Shown here: piece after piece, positions 7,043 through 13,951 of the stretch
How positions within the stretch are numbered: the stretch's first letter is position 1
How the letters are laid out: each line of letters starts with the position of its first letter
Source of the DNA: Candidatus Halomonas stercoripullorum
Lineage (GTDB): Bacteria > Pseudomonadota > Gammaproteobacteria > Pseudomonadales > Halomonadaceae
DNA: 23,488 nucleotides
Assembly: GCA_019114645.1 (NCBI GenBank)
Contig: DXFC01000282.1
Coordinates: forward strand, 1-23,488
Reading direction: 5' to 3'
The notes under the pieces: generated by a model
Told to the model about the DNA's origin: nothing
Database searches by the model: none
Seen by the model: the letters and a program-made list of their open reading frames with translations, nothing else
Program-made: the position numbers and the translations under genes

Positions 7043-7819
7043 ATGAGCAAGTTTGCATTAGAAGACGTTCTTAGTGTCCACCACTGGAACGATACCCTGT
7101 TCAGTTTTCGCACCACCCGCGAGCGTAGCCTGCGCTTCAAGAATGGGCAGTTCGTGATGATTGGTCTGGAAGTGCAAGGTAAGCCGTTGATGCGTGCCTA
7201 CTCCATTGCCAGCCCCAATTATGAAGACCACATGGAGTTTTTCAGCATCAAGGTACCCGATGGCCCGCTGACGTCACGCCTGCAGCACCTCAAGGTCGGC
7301 GATCAGATCATGGTTAGCCGCAAACCCACCGGTACGCTGGTCACTGACGATCTGCTGCCGGGGCGTAACCTCTACTTGCTCTCCACCGGTACCGGCCTGG
7401 CACCGTTCATGAGCCTGATCCAGGATCCGGAAGTGTATGAACGCTTCGAGAAGGTGATTCTGGTACATGGGGTGCGTAGTGTCAGCGAGCTGGCTTATGC
7501 CGACTTCATTCAGCAGGAACTCCCGGCACACGAATATCTAGGCGAAGAAATCAGCGCCAAGCTGATCTACTACCCCACCGTGACCCGCGAGGAGTTCCAC
7601 ACCAGAGGCCGGCTTACCGACCATATCCGCACCGGCAAGCTGTTTACCGATACCGGGGTAGCGCCGATGGATCCCAAGCAGGACCGCGCCATGATTTGCG
7701 GCAGCCCGGCGATGCTGGATGAAACCAGCGCCCTGCTCGACGAGCTGGGCTTCAATATCTCGCCGCGCATGGGAGAGCCGGGAGATTACGTGATCGAGCG
7801 CGCCTTCGTGGAAAAATAA
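7043..7819 (+). CDS. fpr: Ferredoxin-NADP(+) reductase
   Basis: A 258-residue flavoprotein that moves electrons between NADPH and ferredoxin or flavodoxin, supporting iron-sulfur repair and redox balance. The FAD-binding RAYS motif is at residues 51-54, the NADP pyrophosphate-binding motif STGTGLAP at 114-121, and CGSPAM at 219-224. The C-terminal YVIERAFVEK extension is typical of the bacterial (Fpr, subclass with a trailing tail) enzymes of Pseudomonas and Azotobacter. The ATG at 7043 has a strong CAGGAG ribosome site. It is divergent from finR and ends 34 bases before the convergent glnK. No ferredoxin gene lies nearby. Confidence 0.94.
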   Translation: MSKFALEDVLSVHHWNDTLFSFRTTRERSLRFKNGQFVMIGLEVQGKPLMRAYSIASPNYEDHMEFFSIKVPDGPLTSRLQHLKVGDQIMVSRKPTGTLVTDDLLPGRNLYLLSTGTGLAPFMSLIQDPEVYERFEKVILVHGVRSVSELAYADFIQQELPAHEYLGEEISAKLIYYPTVTREEFHTRGRLTDHIRTGKLFTDTGVAPMDPKQDRAMICGSPAMLDETSALLDELGFNISPRMGEPGDYVIERAFVEK

Positions 7820-7853
7820 CGGCTAACGCGCAGCGCTCGCTCATGTTTCGGCT

Positions 7854-8192
7854 TTAGACCGCGTCCTTGCCGGTTTCACCGGTACGGATGCGGATTACCT
7901 GCTCCAGTGGGGTGATGAAGATCTTGCCATCACCGATCTTGCCGGTATTGGCCACCTGGGTGATGGCATCAATGACTTGGTCGACAAGCTCGTCATCGAT
8001 GGCGATGTCGATTTTCACCTTGGGCAGAAAATCGACTACATATTCGGCACCGCGATAGAGTTCGGTGTGGCCCTTCTGGCGGCCGAAGCCTTTTACCTCG
8101 GTGACGGTGATGCCCTGCACTCCGATTTCGGAGAGCGACTCGCGTACGTCGTCGAGCTTGAATGGCTTAATGATGGCAGTCACCAGTTTCAT
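7854..8192 (-). CDS. glnK: PII signal protein (GlnK/GlnB), copy downstream of amtB
   Basis: A 112-residue trimeric nitrogen sensor. The T-loop tyrosine that is uridylylated by GlnD is Y51 (context GHTELYRGAEY), the B-loop is GKIGDGKIF near residues 84-92, and the C-loop is IRIRTGE. It reports 2-oxoglutarate and ATP/ADP state to partners such as AmtB, NtrB and GlnE. It is the third gene of a minus-strand glnK-amtB-glnK block but is separated from amtB by an intrinsic terminator, so it probably has its own promoter. By hand alignment it is about 71% identical (80 of 112) to the other copy; differences cluster in residues 15-30 and 60-100. The ribosome site AAGGAAAG precedes the ATG at 8192. Confidence 0.93.
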   Translation of the reverse strand: MKLVTAIIKPFKLDDVRESLSEIGVQGITVTEVKGFGRQKGHTELYRGAEYVVDFLPKVKIDIAIDDELVDQVIDAITQVANTGKIGDGKIFITPLEQVIRIRTGETGKDAV

Positions 8193-8241
8193 GGCATGTC
8201 TTTCCTTTATGGCCGAACGTATGGCCGTGGGCCGGCTGGTA

Positions 8242-8264
8242 GTCAGCCAGGGCCGTCAGCCAGG
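8242..8264. repeat. Two perfect 10-bp direct repeats in the glnK leader
   Basis: GTCAGCCAGG occurs at 8242-8251 and again at 8255-8264, separated by GCC. They lie 50-72 bases upstream of the downstream glnK start, between the amtB terminator and the gene, so they could be a regulator site or simply a local duplication. I found no convincing -10/-35 or sigma-54 promoter in this 120-base stretch. Confidence 0.5.
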
Positions 8265-8307
8265 TTAATTATCACTGCTTCAAGCATACACCGCCCTTGC
8301 CGGGAAG

Positions 8308-8334
8308 AAAAAAGGCTCCTCCTTAGAGAAGCCT
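8308..8334 (-). terminator. Intrinsic terminator of the glnK-amtB transcript
   Basis: On the minus strand a 9-bp stem (AGGCTTCTC with GAGGAGCCT, one G-T pair) closes on a TAAG loop and is followed directly by six T residues. It starts 18 bases after the amtB stop codon. It is the cleanest rho-independent terminator in the window together with the one at 19056-19082. Confidence 0.85.
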
Positions 8335-8351
8335 CGAACACCAGGAGAGGC

Positions 8352-9680
8352 TCACTCCATCTGGGGCTGTCGGGCGGGTGATGCAGCGGCGAGATAACCG
8401 CCGGATTGGGCCTTGTCATCGTTGATGCCGTAGCCCCGGCCGACACCGAACTCGGGGTAGGCCTCCATGCCACACTCGGAAAGATCGGCACCCGAATACT
8501 CCTCCGCGGCACTGATCCTCACACCCATCAGCCTCTTGAGCAGCAGCCATACGGCCAGGCTGGCACCAAATACCCAGGCAAAAATGGCCAGGCCGCCGAT
8601 GATCTGGGCGCCAAAGGTGGCTTCGGCGTTGGTCAGCGGTACCGCCAGCAGTCCCCAGATGCCGACCACGCCATGCACCGAAATGGCACCGACCGGATCA
8701 TCGATGCGTAGCTTGTCGAGTGTGACGATGGCCACGACCACAATGCCACCACCGACGGCACCGATCAGGGTGGCACCGAGCGCTGTGGGCGCCAGCGGCT
8801 CGGCGGTAATGGCGACCAGGCCGGCCAGGGCACCATTCAGTGTCATGGTCAGGTCGGCCTTGCGAAACCACAGCTTGGCCAGCAGCAGTGCGGCGATAAC
8901 ACCACCGGCAGCAGCGGCATTGGTGTTGACCAACACCTGAGCGACATTATTGGCCGAAGCCGCATCGGAGAGCTTGAGCTCGGAGCCGCCGTTAAAGCCG
9001 AACCAGCCCATCCACAAGATGAAAGTTCCCACGGTAGCCAGTGGCAGATTGGCGCCAGGAATGGCATGAATACACCCCTTTTTGCCGTACTTGCCCTGGC
9101 GCGGCCCGAGCACCAGCACGCCGGCCAGGGCGGCTGAGGCACCGGCCATGTGTACGATACCGGAACCGGCAAAGTCGGAGAAACCCAGGCTATCAAGCCA
9201 GCCGCCACCCCAGGTCCAGTAGCCGGATACCGGATAGATGAAGCCGGTCATGACCACGGCGAAGGCGAGGAAGGCCCAGAGTTTCATGCGCTCGGCGACT
9301 GCGCCGGAGACAATCGACATGGCGGTGGCAACAAACACCACCTGGAAAAAGAAGTCGGCCCGCATGGCGTAATAAGGAGCATCCGCTCCGCCAGCAGTGA
9401 CGGCGTCGAGGCTGTGCTCACTACCGATCAGCATACCCAGGTTAGGCAATATGCCGCCGGCAGCACTGGAATACATGATGGCGTAGCCCACCAGCAGGTA
9501 GAGGGTGCAGGCGATGGCGAACAGGGCAATATTCTTGGTCAGGATCTCGGTGGTGCTCTTGGCCCGCACCAAGCCTGCTTCAAGCATCGAGAAGCCGGCG
9601 GCCATCCACATCACCAGCACGCCGCAGATCAGAAAGTAGAAGGTATCGAGCGCATAGCTCAGTTCTGCAAGATCGTTCAT
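8352..9680 (-). CDS. amtB: Ammonium transporter AmtB
   Basis: Trimeric inner-membrane ammonium channel of 442 residues with about eleven membrane segments. The conserved pore residues are visible: the twin histidines H177 (GSGIVHMAGA) and H336 (ISVHGVVGIWG), and the aspartate D169 before the first. The cytoplasmic tail after the last membrane helix is about 60 residues, and its ADLSECGMEAYPEF segment is the usual C-terminal AmtB signature that contacts GlnK. No clear cleavable signal peptide is seen, and the first residues run straight into a hydrophobic helix. It is preceded by one PII gene 30 bases upstream and followed by a terminator, then a second PII gene. Co-transcription with the upstream PII gene from a sigma-54 promoter is likely. 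Confidence 0.95.
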   Translation of the reverse strand: MNDLAELSYALDTFYFLICGVLVMWMAAGFSMLEAGLVRAKSTTEILTKNIALFAIACTLYLLVGYAIMYSSAAGGILPNLGMLIGSEHSLDAVTAGGADAPYYAMRADFFFQVVFVATAMSIVSGAVAERMKLWAFLAFAVVMTGFIYPVSGYWTWGGGWLDSLGFSDFAGSGIVHMAGASAALAGVLVLGPRQGKYGKKGCIHAIPGANLPLATVGTFILWMGWFGFNGGSELKLSDAASANNVAQVLVNTNAAAAGGVIAALLLAKLWFRKADLTMTLNGALAGLVAITAEPLAPTALGATLIGAVGGGIVVVAIVTLDKLRIDDPVGAISVHGVVGIWGLLAVPLTNAEATFGAQIIGGLAIFAWVFGASLAVWLLLKRLMGVRISAAEEYSGADLSECGMEAYPEFGVGRGYGINDDKAQSGGYLAAASPARQPQME

Positions 9681-9710
9681 GGGGTTTTCCCCTGTTGTCT
9701 GGTCAAGTCA

Positions 9711-10049
9711 TTACACGGCTGCAGTGCCGCGTTCGGCGGTACGGATGCGGATCACATCCTCAAGGGGAGTGACAAACACCTTGCCGTCACCGATTTGGCC
9801 ACTTTTTGCCGCACGACAAATAGCGTCGAGCACGGCCTCTACTTTGGCGTCCTCCACAGCAACCTCGATCTTTACCTTGGGCAGAAAATCGATCACGTAT
9901 TCGGCACCGCGATACAGTTCGGTATGCCCCTTCTGGCGGCCTACGCCTTTTACTTCGGTGATGGTGATGCCCTGAATACCGCTGTCAGCCAGCGCTTCGC
10001 GTACGGCGTCGAGCTTGAACGGTTTGATGATGGCAGTGATGAGCTTCAT
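9711..10049 (-). CDS. glnK: PII signal protein (GlnK), copy upstream of amtB
   Basis: A 112-residue PII protein with T-loop tyrosine Y51 in GHTELYRGAEY and the SGQIGDGKVF B-loop. Its place directly upstream of amtB, 30 bases apart and on the same strand, is the classic glnK-amtB operon, so this copy is the best candidate for blocking AmtB when ammonium rises. The frame stays open upstream to 10193, but the ATG at 10049 is chosen because MKLITAIIKPF is the universal PII N-terminus and an AGAGAG ribosome site precedes it. The upstream region carries a near-consensus sigma-54 promoter with two NtrC-like sites. It differs from the downstream copy mainly around residues 21-30 and 60-85. Confidence 0.94.
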   Translation of the reverse strand: MKLITAIIKPFKLDAVREALADSGIQGITITEVKGVGRQKGHTELYRGAEYVIDFLPKVKIEVAVEDAKVEAVLDAICRAAKSGQIGDGKVFVTPLEDVIRIRTAERGTAAV

Positions 10050-10119
10050 CGCGTCTCTCTCTGCTGGGTAATCGGTAGAAAAGCAGGCGGCACAATGCCG
10101 ACCCTCACGGAATGTGCTA

Positions 10120-10135
10120 AGCGCAGGGCGTGCCA
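10120..10135 (-). promoter_or_regulatory. Sigma-54 promoter of glnK-amtB
   Basis: Read on the minus strand: TGGCACG-CCCT-GCGCT. The -24 element is a perfect match to the consensus TGGCACG; the -12 element keeps the invariant GC at the required 10-base distance from GG, with the two preceding T residues replaced. The predicted start is near 10109, about 60 bases upstream of the glnK ATG. Confidence 0.7.
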
Positions 10136-10223
10136 GGTGATAAAATTGGCTTTTTAAATCAACAGGGTGGGCGTGGTTTTTGCCAAAGACCATGGTTCGC
10201 CAATGCAGCAGCGAAAGCGGTTA

Positions 10224-10240
10224 TGCCCCATGCAAGTGCA
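10224..10240. promoter_or_regulatory. Candidate NtrC binding site, promoter-proximal
   Basis: TGCCCCATGCAAGTGCA agrees with 11 of the 14 specified bases of the NtrC consensus TGCACCA-N3-TGGTGCA. Its centre is about 123 bases upstream of the predicted sigma-54 start, within the usual enhancer range. Confidence 0.5.
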
Positions 10241-10254
10241 GGTTGGAGGTGGGT

Positions 10255-10271
10255 TGCGCCATACCAGGGCA
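10255..10271. promoter_or_regulatory. Candidate NtrC binding site, promoter-distal
   Basis: TGCGCCATACCAGGGCA agrees with 10 of the 14 specified bases of the NtrC consensus. Its start is exactly 31 bases from the proximal site, close to three DNA turns, so both would face the same side of the helix as NtrC hexamer assembly requires. Confidence 0.45.
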
Positions 10272-10344
10272 CAAGAAGGGCATGCGCAGTGGCGAGGCCT
10301 TGCGTATGCTGTAGGCAGGTCATAGCCATCACAAGGAGCGCATC

Positions 10345-10674
10345 ATGGCGAATCAAGATCCCATCAGCCGGTTGGCACAGCAACTGGGCGAGCGTCTGCA
10401 GGGAGCGGCGCAGGCCCCGGAAGAGTTCCAGAAGGGCGTTCAGCAGTTAGTGCGCGGTACTTTTGATCGCCTCGATCTGGTGTCGCGGGAAGACTTCGAT
10501 ATTTTGATGGACGTGCTGCAGCGCACACGCATTCGTGTCGAAGCCCTGGAACAGCAGGTAGCGGCACTGGAACAGGCTTTGGCAGCACGTTCTACACCGG
10601 TCACCCAGGCCACCATGACACCGCCCACAGAGAGTGGCGAGACCCCGAACGGCTCTGGCGCAGCGGAACGCTGA
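10345..10674 (+). CDS. ubiK: Ubiquinone biosynthesis accessory factor UbiK (BMFP family)
   Basis: A 109-residue cytoplasmic protein of the YqiC/BMFP family. UbiK forms a complex with UbiJ and assists assembly or substrate delivery of the Ubi enzymes in aerobic ubiquinone synthesis. The family core runs from about residue 5 to 85: an amphipathic N-terminal helix that contacts membranes, the segment REDFDILMDVLQRTR near 48-62, and a predicted coiled coil RVEALEQQVAALEQAL near 63-79. The last 25 residues are Ser/Thr/Pro/Gly rich and probably disordered. A CAAGGAG ribosome site precedes the ATG. It shares its upstream region with the divergent glnK gene and is followed 75 bases later by yifB. Confidence 0.85.
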   Translation: MANQDPISRLAQQLGERLQGAAQAPEEFQKGVQQLVRGTFDRLDLVSREDFDILMDVLQRTRIRVEALEQQVAALEQALAARSTPVTQATMTPPTESGETPNGSGAAER

Positions 10675-10748
10675 GCCAGCGTGGAAAGCCCCTGGTGGCG
10701 GGGTGGTAGTATCTAGCGCTTCACGCACCCCACGCGAAGGAGCGCAAG

Positions 10749-12254
10749 ATGCTGGCAATCGTTGCCACGCGGGCTGGTTTGGGGCTGGAAGCTCCCGAGG
10801 TTCAGGTTGAGGTCCATCTCGCCAACGGCCTGCCGGGGATGACTCTGGTCGGCTTGCCCGAAGCCGCCGTCAAGGAGAGCCGGGAGCGCGTGCGCAGTGC
10901 ACTGGTCAATGCCGGTCTCGATTTCCCCAATACCCGTAGAATCGTGTTGAATCTGGCACCCGCCGACCTGCCCAAGGTCGGCGGGCGCTTCGACCTGCCC
11001 ATCGCCCTGGGCATCCTGATCGCTTCCGGCCAGCTCCCCGGAGAAGCGCTGGAAGGTATCGAAAGTGTCGGAGAACTGGCACTTGACGGACGTTTGCGCC
11101 CTATCAGCGGGGTGTTGCCACTGGCACTGGCGGCGCACAAGGCCGGACGCAAGCTGATCGTCCCGAGTGAGAACGCTGACGAGGCGGCCCTGGTCAGCGA
11201 TCTGCAGGTATTGCCGGCCGCACACCTGCTCGATGTGCTGGCGCATCTATTGGGCCAGCAGCCTATTAGTGCACACCAGATTACGACTCCGCCCGCTGTC
11301 GATGAACACCAGGGCGACCTGGGCGAGGTGCGCGGCCAGCACCAGGCGCGGCGTGCACTGGAGATAGCTGCGGCCGGGTCTCACAATCTCCTTTTTTCAG
11401 GCCCGCCAGGAACCGGCAAGACCATGCTGGCCAGTCGCTTGCCCGGCATTTTGCCGCCTCTTACCGAGGAGGAGGCCCTGGAGGTGGCCGCCATCCGCTC
11501 GGTATGCGGTCTCCCGTTGGCCGAACAATGGGGTCGACGTCCTTTTCGTTCTCCGCATCACACCGCCAGTGCCGTTGCCTTGATTGGCGGAGGCTCCTGG
11601 CCGCGCCCGGGGGAAATTTCGCTGGCGCATCACGGTGTGCTGTTTCTCGATGAGTTGCCTGAATACAGCCGCCATGTGCTTGAAGTGTTGCGAGAGCCAA
11701 TGGAATCCAAAAAAATAGATATTGCCAGGGCCAATCACAAGCGCCGTTTTCCGGCACGTTTCCAGCTGGTAGCGGCGATGAACCCCTGCCCCTGTGGTCA
11801 TTTGGGCGACCCGCGCCAGAGCTGCCACTGTACCGCAGCGCAAATCCAGCGCTACCAGTCACGCCTTTCCGGCCCGCTGCTGGATCGTATCGATCTGCAG
11901 ATCGAAGTCCCGGCACTGCCACCGGAGCAGCTTACCTCACGAGAAGTAGGCGAAAGTTCTGCCGAAGTGAGGGAGCGGGTGATGGCGGCACGCGAGCGAC
12001 AGTATGCCCGTGGTGCGCTCAATGCCCACCTGGGGGGTCGCGAGCTGGAAGCAGCCTGTAACCTTTCCACGGCGGATCGCACCTGGTTGGCCGGTGTGCT
12101 GGAGCGCTTGCGTCTCTCGGCACGGGCTTACCATCGTGTCTTGCGGGTGGCGCTGACACTGGCCGATCTGGCAGGCAAGCCACAGCCGGAGCGCGATGAG
12201 CTGATGGAGGCGATTGGCTATCGTCAGCTGGATCGTCAGTTGCGTCAGGGCTAA
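10749..12254 (+). CDS. comM: YifB/ComM family Mg-chelatase-like AAA ATPase
   Basis: A 501-residue AAA+ protein. Relatives named ComM act as branch-migration helicases extending recombination during natural transformation; YifB is the E. coli name. The N-terminal domain (about 20-165) has the S5/Lon-protease-like fold of the family. Walker A is GPPGTGKT at 218-225, Walker B ends at LFLDE (298-302), and a cysteine-rich NPCPCG...CHC cluster (C347, C349, C359, C361) is probably a zinc site. The last 95 residues are the Mg-chelatase C-terminal region. Start at 10749 follows a GAAGGAG ribosome site. The link to DNA uptake is from family knowledge; no other competence gene is in the window. Confidence 0.92.
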   Translation: MLAIVATRAGLGLEAPEVQVEVHLANGLPGMTLVGLPEAAVKESRERVRSALVNAGLDFPNTRRIVLNLAPADLPKVGGRFDLPIALGILIASGQLPGEALEGIESVGELALDGRLRPISGVLPLALAAHKAGRKLIVPSENADEAALVSDLQVLPAAHLLDVLAHLLGQQPISAHQITTPPAVDEHQGDLGEVRGQHQARRALEIAAAGSHNLLFSGPPGTGKTMLASRLPGILPPLTEEEALEVAAIRSVCGLPLAEQWGRRPFRSPHHTASAVALIGGGSWPRPGEISLAHHGVLFLDELPEYSRHVLEVLREPMESKKIDIARANHKRRFPARFQLVAAMNPCPCGHLGDPRQSCHCTAAQIQRYQSRLSGPLLDRIDLQIEVPALPPEQLTSREVGESSAEVRERVMAARERQYARGALNAHLGGRELEAACNLSTADRTWLAGVLERLRLSARAYHRVLRVALTLADLAGKPQPERDELMEAIGYRQLDRQLRQG

Positions 12255-12265
12255 GTAGGACTCGC

Positions 12266-12745
12266 TTAAAGCGCAGTGGCGTCGAAGGCCCCCTCGATTT
12301 GGGTTTGCCACAGGGCGTTGTCGGCATCGGGGCGGTAAAGCGACAGCGTCAGGCGATAGGGCATCAATTCACGGTCACTCAGGCGCAGGCGCGGTGCCGT
12401 GGCTTCAAGATAACTTTCCATGCGCCATTGGTGAGGACCATCCGTGCCGCCCATGGCCGGACGCCAGTCGAGTACCTGCGGACTGGCGCTGGCCCCTAGC
12501 AGGGCGCGGGTCAGGCTCTCGAGGAAGCGCTCACTATCGATTTCAAGGGCACGATCGACTTGGGGGGAGACCAGCAACAACACCTGATTTTGGGGAGGCT
12601 GCAGGGCATCAACCTGGATGACCCGGGCAACGGCACGGTCACTCAGGTTTTGCAGGGCGTGCCGAACGGGGTCGGCGGGAGGTGGCTGACTGGCACAGCC
12701 CGCGACCAGCGCCAGCAGGAGAAACAATATGCTGCGTTTCAGCAT
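12266..12745 (-). CDS. Small outer-membrane lipoprotein, function unknown (LpoB-like tentative)
   Basis: A 159-residue lipoprotein precursor. The signal peptide MLKRSILFLLLALVAGC ends in a clear lipobox (LVAGC), so cysteine 17 would be lipidated; the next residue is Ala, consistent with outer-membrane sorting. The mature part has a proline-rich start, then a domain with the pattern LLLVSPQVDRALEIDSERFLESLTRALLG that resembles LpoB-type activators of penicillin-binding proteins, but I cannot confirm this. Its start codon overlaps the stop of the upstream hydrolase gene by 7 bases, implying translational coupling. It converges on yifB with 11 bases between the stops. Confidence 0.65.
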   Translation of the reverse strand: MLKRSILFLLLALVAGCASQPPPADPVRHALQNLSDRAVARVIQVDALQPPQNQVLLLVSPQVDRALEIDSERFLESLTRALLGASASPQVLDWRPAMGGTDGPHQWRMESYLEATAPRLRLSDRELMPYRLTLSLYRPDADNALWQTQIEGAFDATAL

Positions 12746-13740
12746 TGGATCAGGGTCTCCTGCGAAGTGGTTGGCAAGCCCTGCTCCAGCTTGGCCACGA
12801 ACTCACCCAGCTCAACGAACAGTCGGGCCCGGATGGGTTCAGCCTCATTGACCAGATGGTGACGGGCTTCCGGATCACGGTGAATGCGAGCCTGGGGAAA
12901 TTTACGCTGAAGTACGGCCAAGTTCCACTCCCAGTCGACGGTGACGTCCTGCTCACCTTGCAGGATCAAGGTTGGCAGCGAGACGGGTGGCAGTGCAATC
13001 AAGCGTGGCATCCAGCGACGCATGGCGCTGACCCAGTGGAGCGAGAGGCGGGCTGGCTGCAAGGGATCGGCATCGCGCAGGAAAGTGGCAAAGTCGGCAT
13101 CGGTGGAATTGGGAGCGAAGCGCCGTGGCAGGCTATGCATGAAAGGGCCCATTAAGGTATGCAGCCAGCCGGCCTGCGGCCAGCCGGTAGGGCGTACCAA
13201 GGGCGCCAACAGAGCCAGCCCTGCCCAGGGAGGCGTGTTGGCGCGGCGCAGGACATCGGTGGCGAGTATCGCGGCTCCGGTGCTCTGGCCGATGCCCAGC
13301 CAGGGTTTGGGGGCCAGTCTTTTTGCTTCCAGCTGGGTCTGCACGGAATGGAGACAGGCGAGATAATCATCAAAATCGTCGATGCAGGCGCGCTTGCCGC
13401 TGGACAGGCCATGACCCGGCAAGTCCCACAGTACGACTCGCCAACGGCGGGCCAGCAACCACTTCAGCAAGTGGCGATAAAGGCCGAGGTGATCGTAGTA
13501 GCCGTGTACCACGAAGACAGTACCGAGGGGAGCTGGCGGACTCCACACCTGGGTCCATAATTGGTAGCGCGGGGTGCCGGTATAGCCAGCGTGCAGCTCG
13601 ATTTTTTCACTGAGCAGCGGTGCGAGGCCGTAGTACGCCAGATAATGGGTCAGTGCCGCAGAGTCCGCCAGGATGGGTTTGCCGTTGGTACGTATGGGCA
13701 TCAGTGGCCCAAATGCCTGCAACGGGGAAAAGTCGGTCAT
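12739..13740 (-). CDS. Alpha/beta hydrolase, lysophospholipase/monoacylglycerol lipase type (S33)
   Basis: A 333-residue cytoplasmic hydrolase of the Hydrolase_4/S33 family. The nucleophile elbow is GQSTG with Ser153, the preceding HGYYDHLGLYRHL and DLPGHGLSSG strands are typical of PldB-like enzymes, D265 (QGEQDVTVDW) and H295 (ARHHLVNE) complete a triad. The likely substrates are lysophospholipids or monoacylglycerols, by family only. The frame allows an ATG at 13752, but the one at 13740 is preferred because GGAG lies 6 bases before it, inside the first four upstream codons. The gene overlaps the lipoprotein gene downstream. It is divergent from glcB. Confidence 0.82.
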   Translation of the reverse strand: MTDFSPLQAFGPLMPIRTNGKPILADSAALTHYLAYYGLAPLLSEKIELHAGYTGTPRYQLWTQVWSPPAPLGTVFVVHGYYDHLGLYRHLLKWLLARRWRVVLWDLPGHGLSSGKRACIDDFDDYLACLHSVQTQLEAKRLAPKPWLGIGQSTGAAILATDVLRRANTPPWAGLALLAPLVRPTGWPQAGWLHTLMGPFMHSLPRRFAPNSTDADFATFLRDADPLQPARLSLHWVSAMRRWMPRLIALPPVSLPTLILQGEQDVTVDWEWNLAVLQRKFPQARIHRDPEARHHLVNEAEPIRARLFVELGEFVAKLEQGLPTTSQETLIQC

Positions 13741-13811
13741 GTTGCGCTCCATCGGCGGGACACTCGGCTTCCTGTTATCCCTAAGTCTAGCCGAGTCGAT
13801 GCAGTCTTGGG

Positions 13812-13840
13812 TTTACATATGGAACTATTTTCCACAAAAT
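13812..13840 (+). promoter_or_regulatory. Candidate glcB promoter with internal palindrome
   Basis: TTTACA at 13812-13817 and CAAAAT at 13835-13840 are 17 bases apart. The inverted repeat TGGAA-N5-TTCCA (13820-13834) fills the spacer almost exactly, where a repressor would block RNA polymerase. The predicted leader to the glcB start is about 105 nt. Confidence 0.35.
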
Positions 13841-13951
13841 GATGTCCAAGCATGGTAGAACCCCAAGCAAAGCTGTTAGCCAAAGGCTTTGAGAAAATGT
13901 TGCTGGCCGAGATTCGTTCGTCGGCTCGCCCCGGAGGAGGAGACTTCCCTG

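Noticed and set aside
9150..10157. 335-residue plus-strand reading frame opposite amtB and glnK
   Set aside because: It lies antisense to two well-conserved genes and has no family pattern; long shadow frames are common at this GC content.
10050..10193. N-terminal extension of the upstream glnK
   Set aside because: PII proteins begin MKLITAIIKPF; the extension is unconserved in type and covers the sigma-54 promoter.
13868..13891. CAAAGC-N12-GCTTTG hairpin in the glcB leader as a riboswitch or attenuator
   Set aside because: A 6-bp stem with a 12-base loop and no alternative pairing is not enough evidence.
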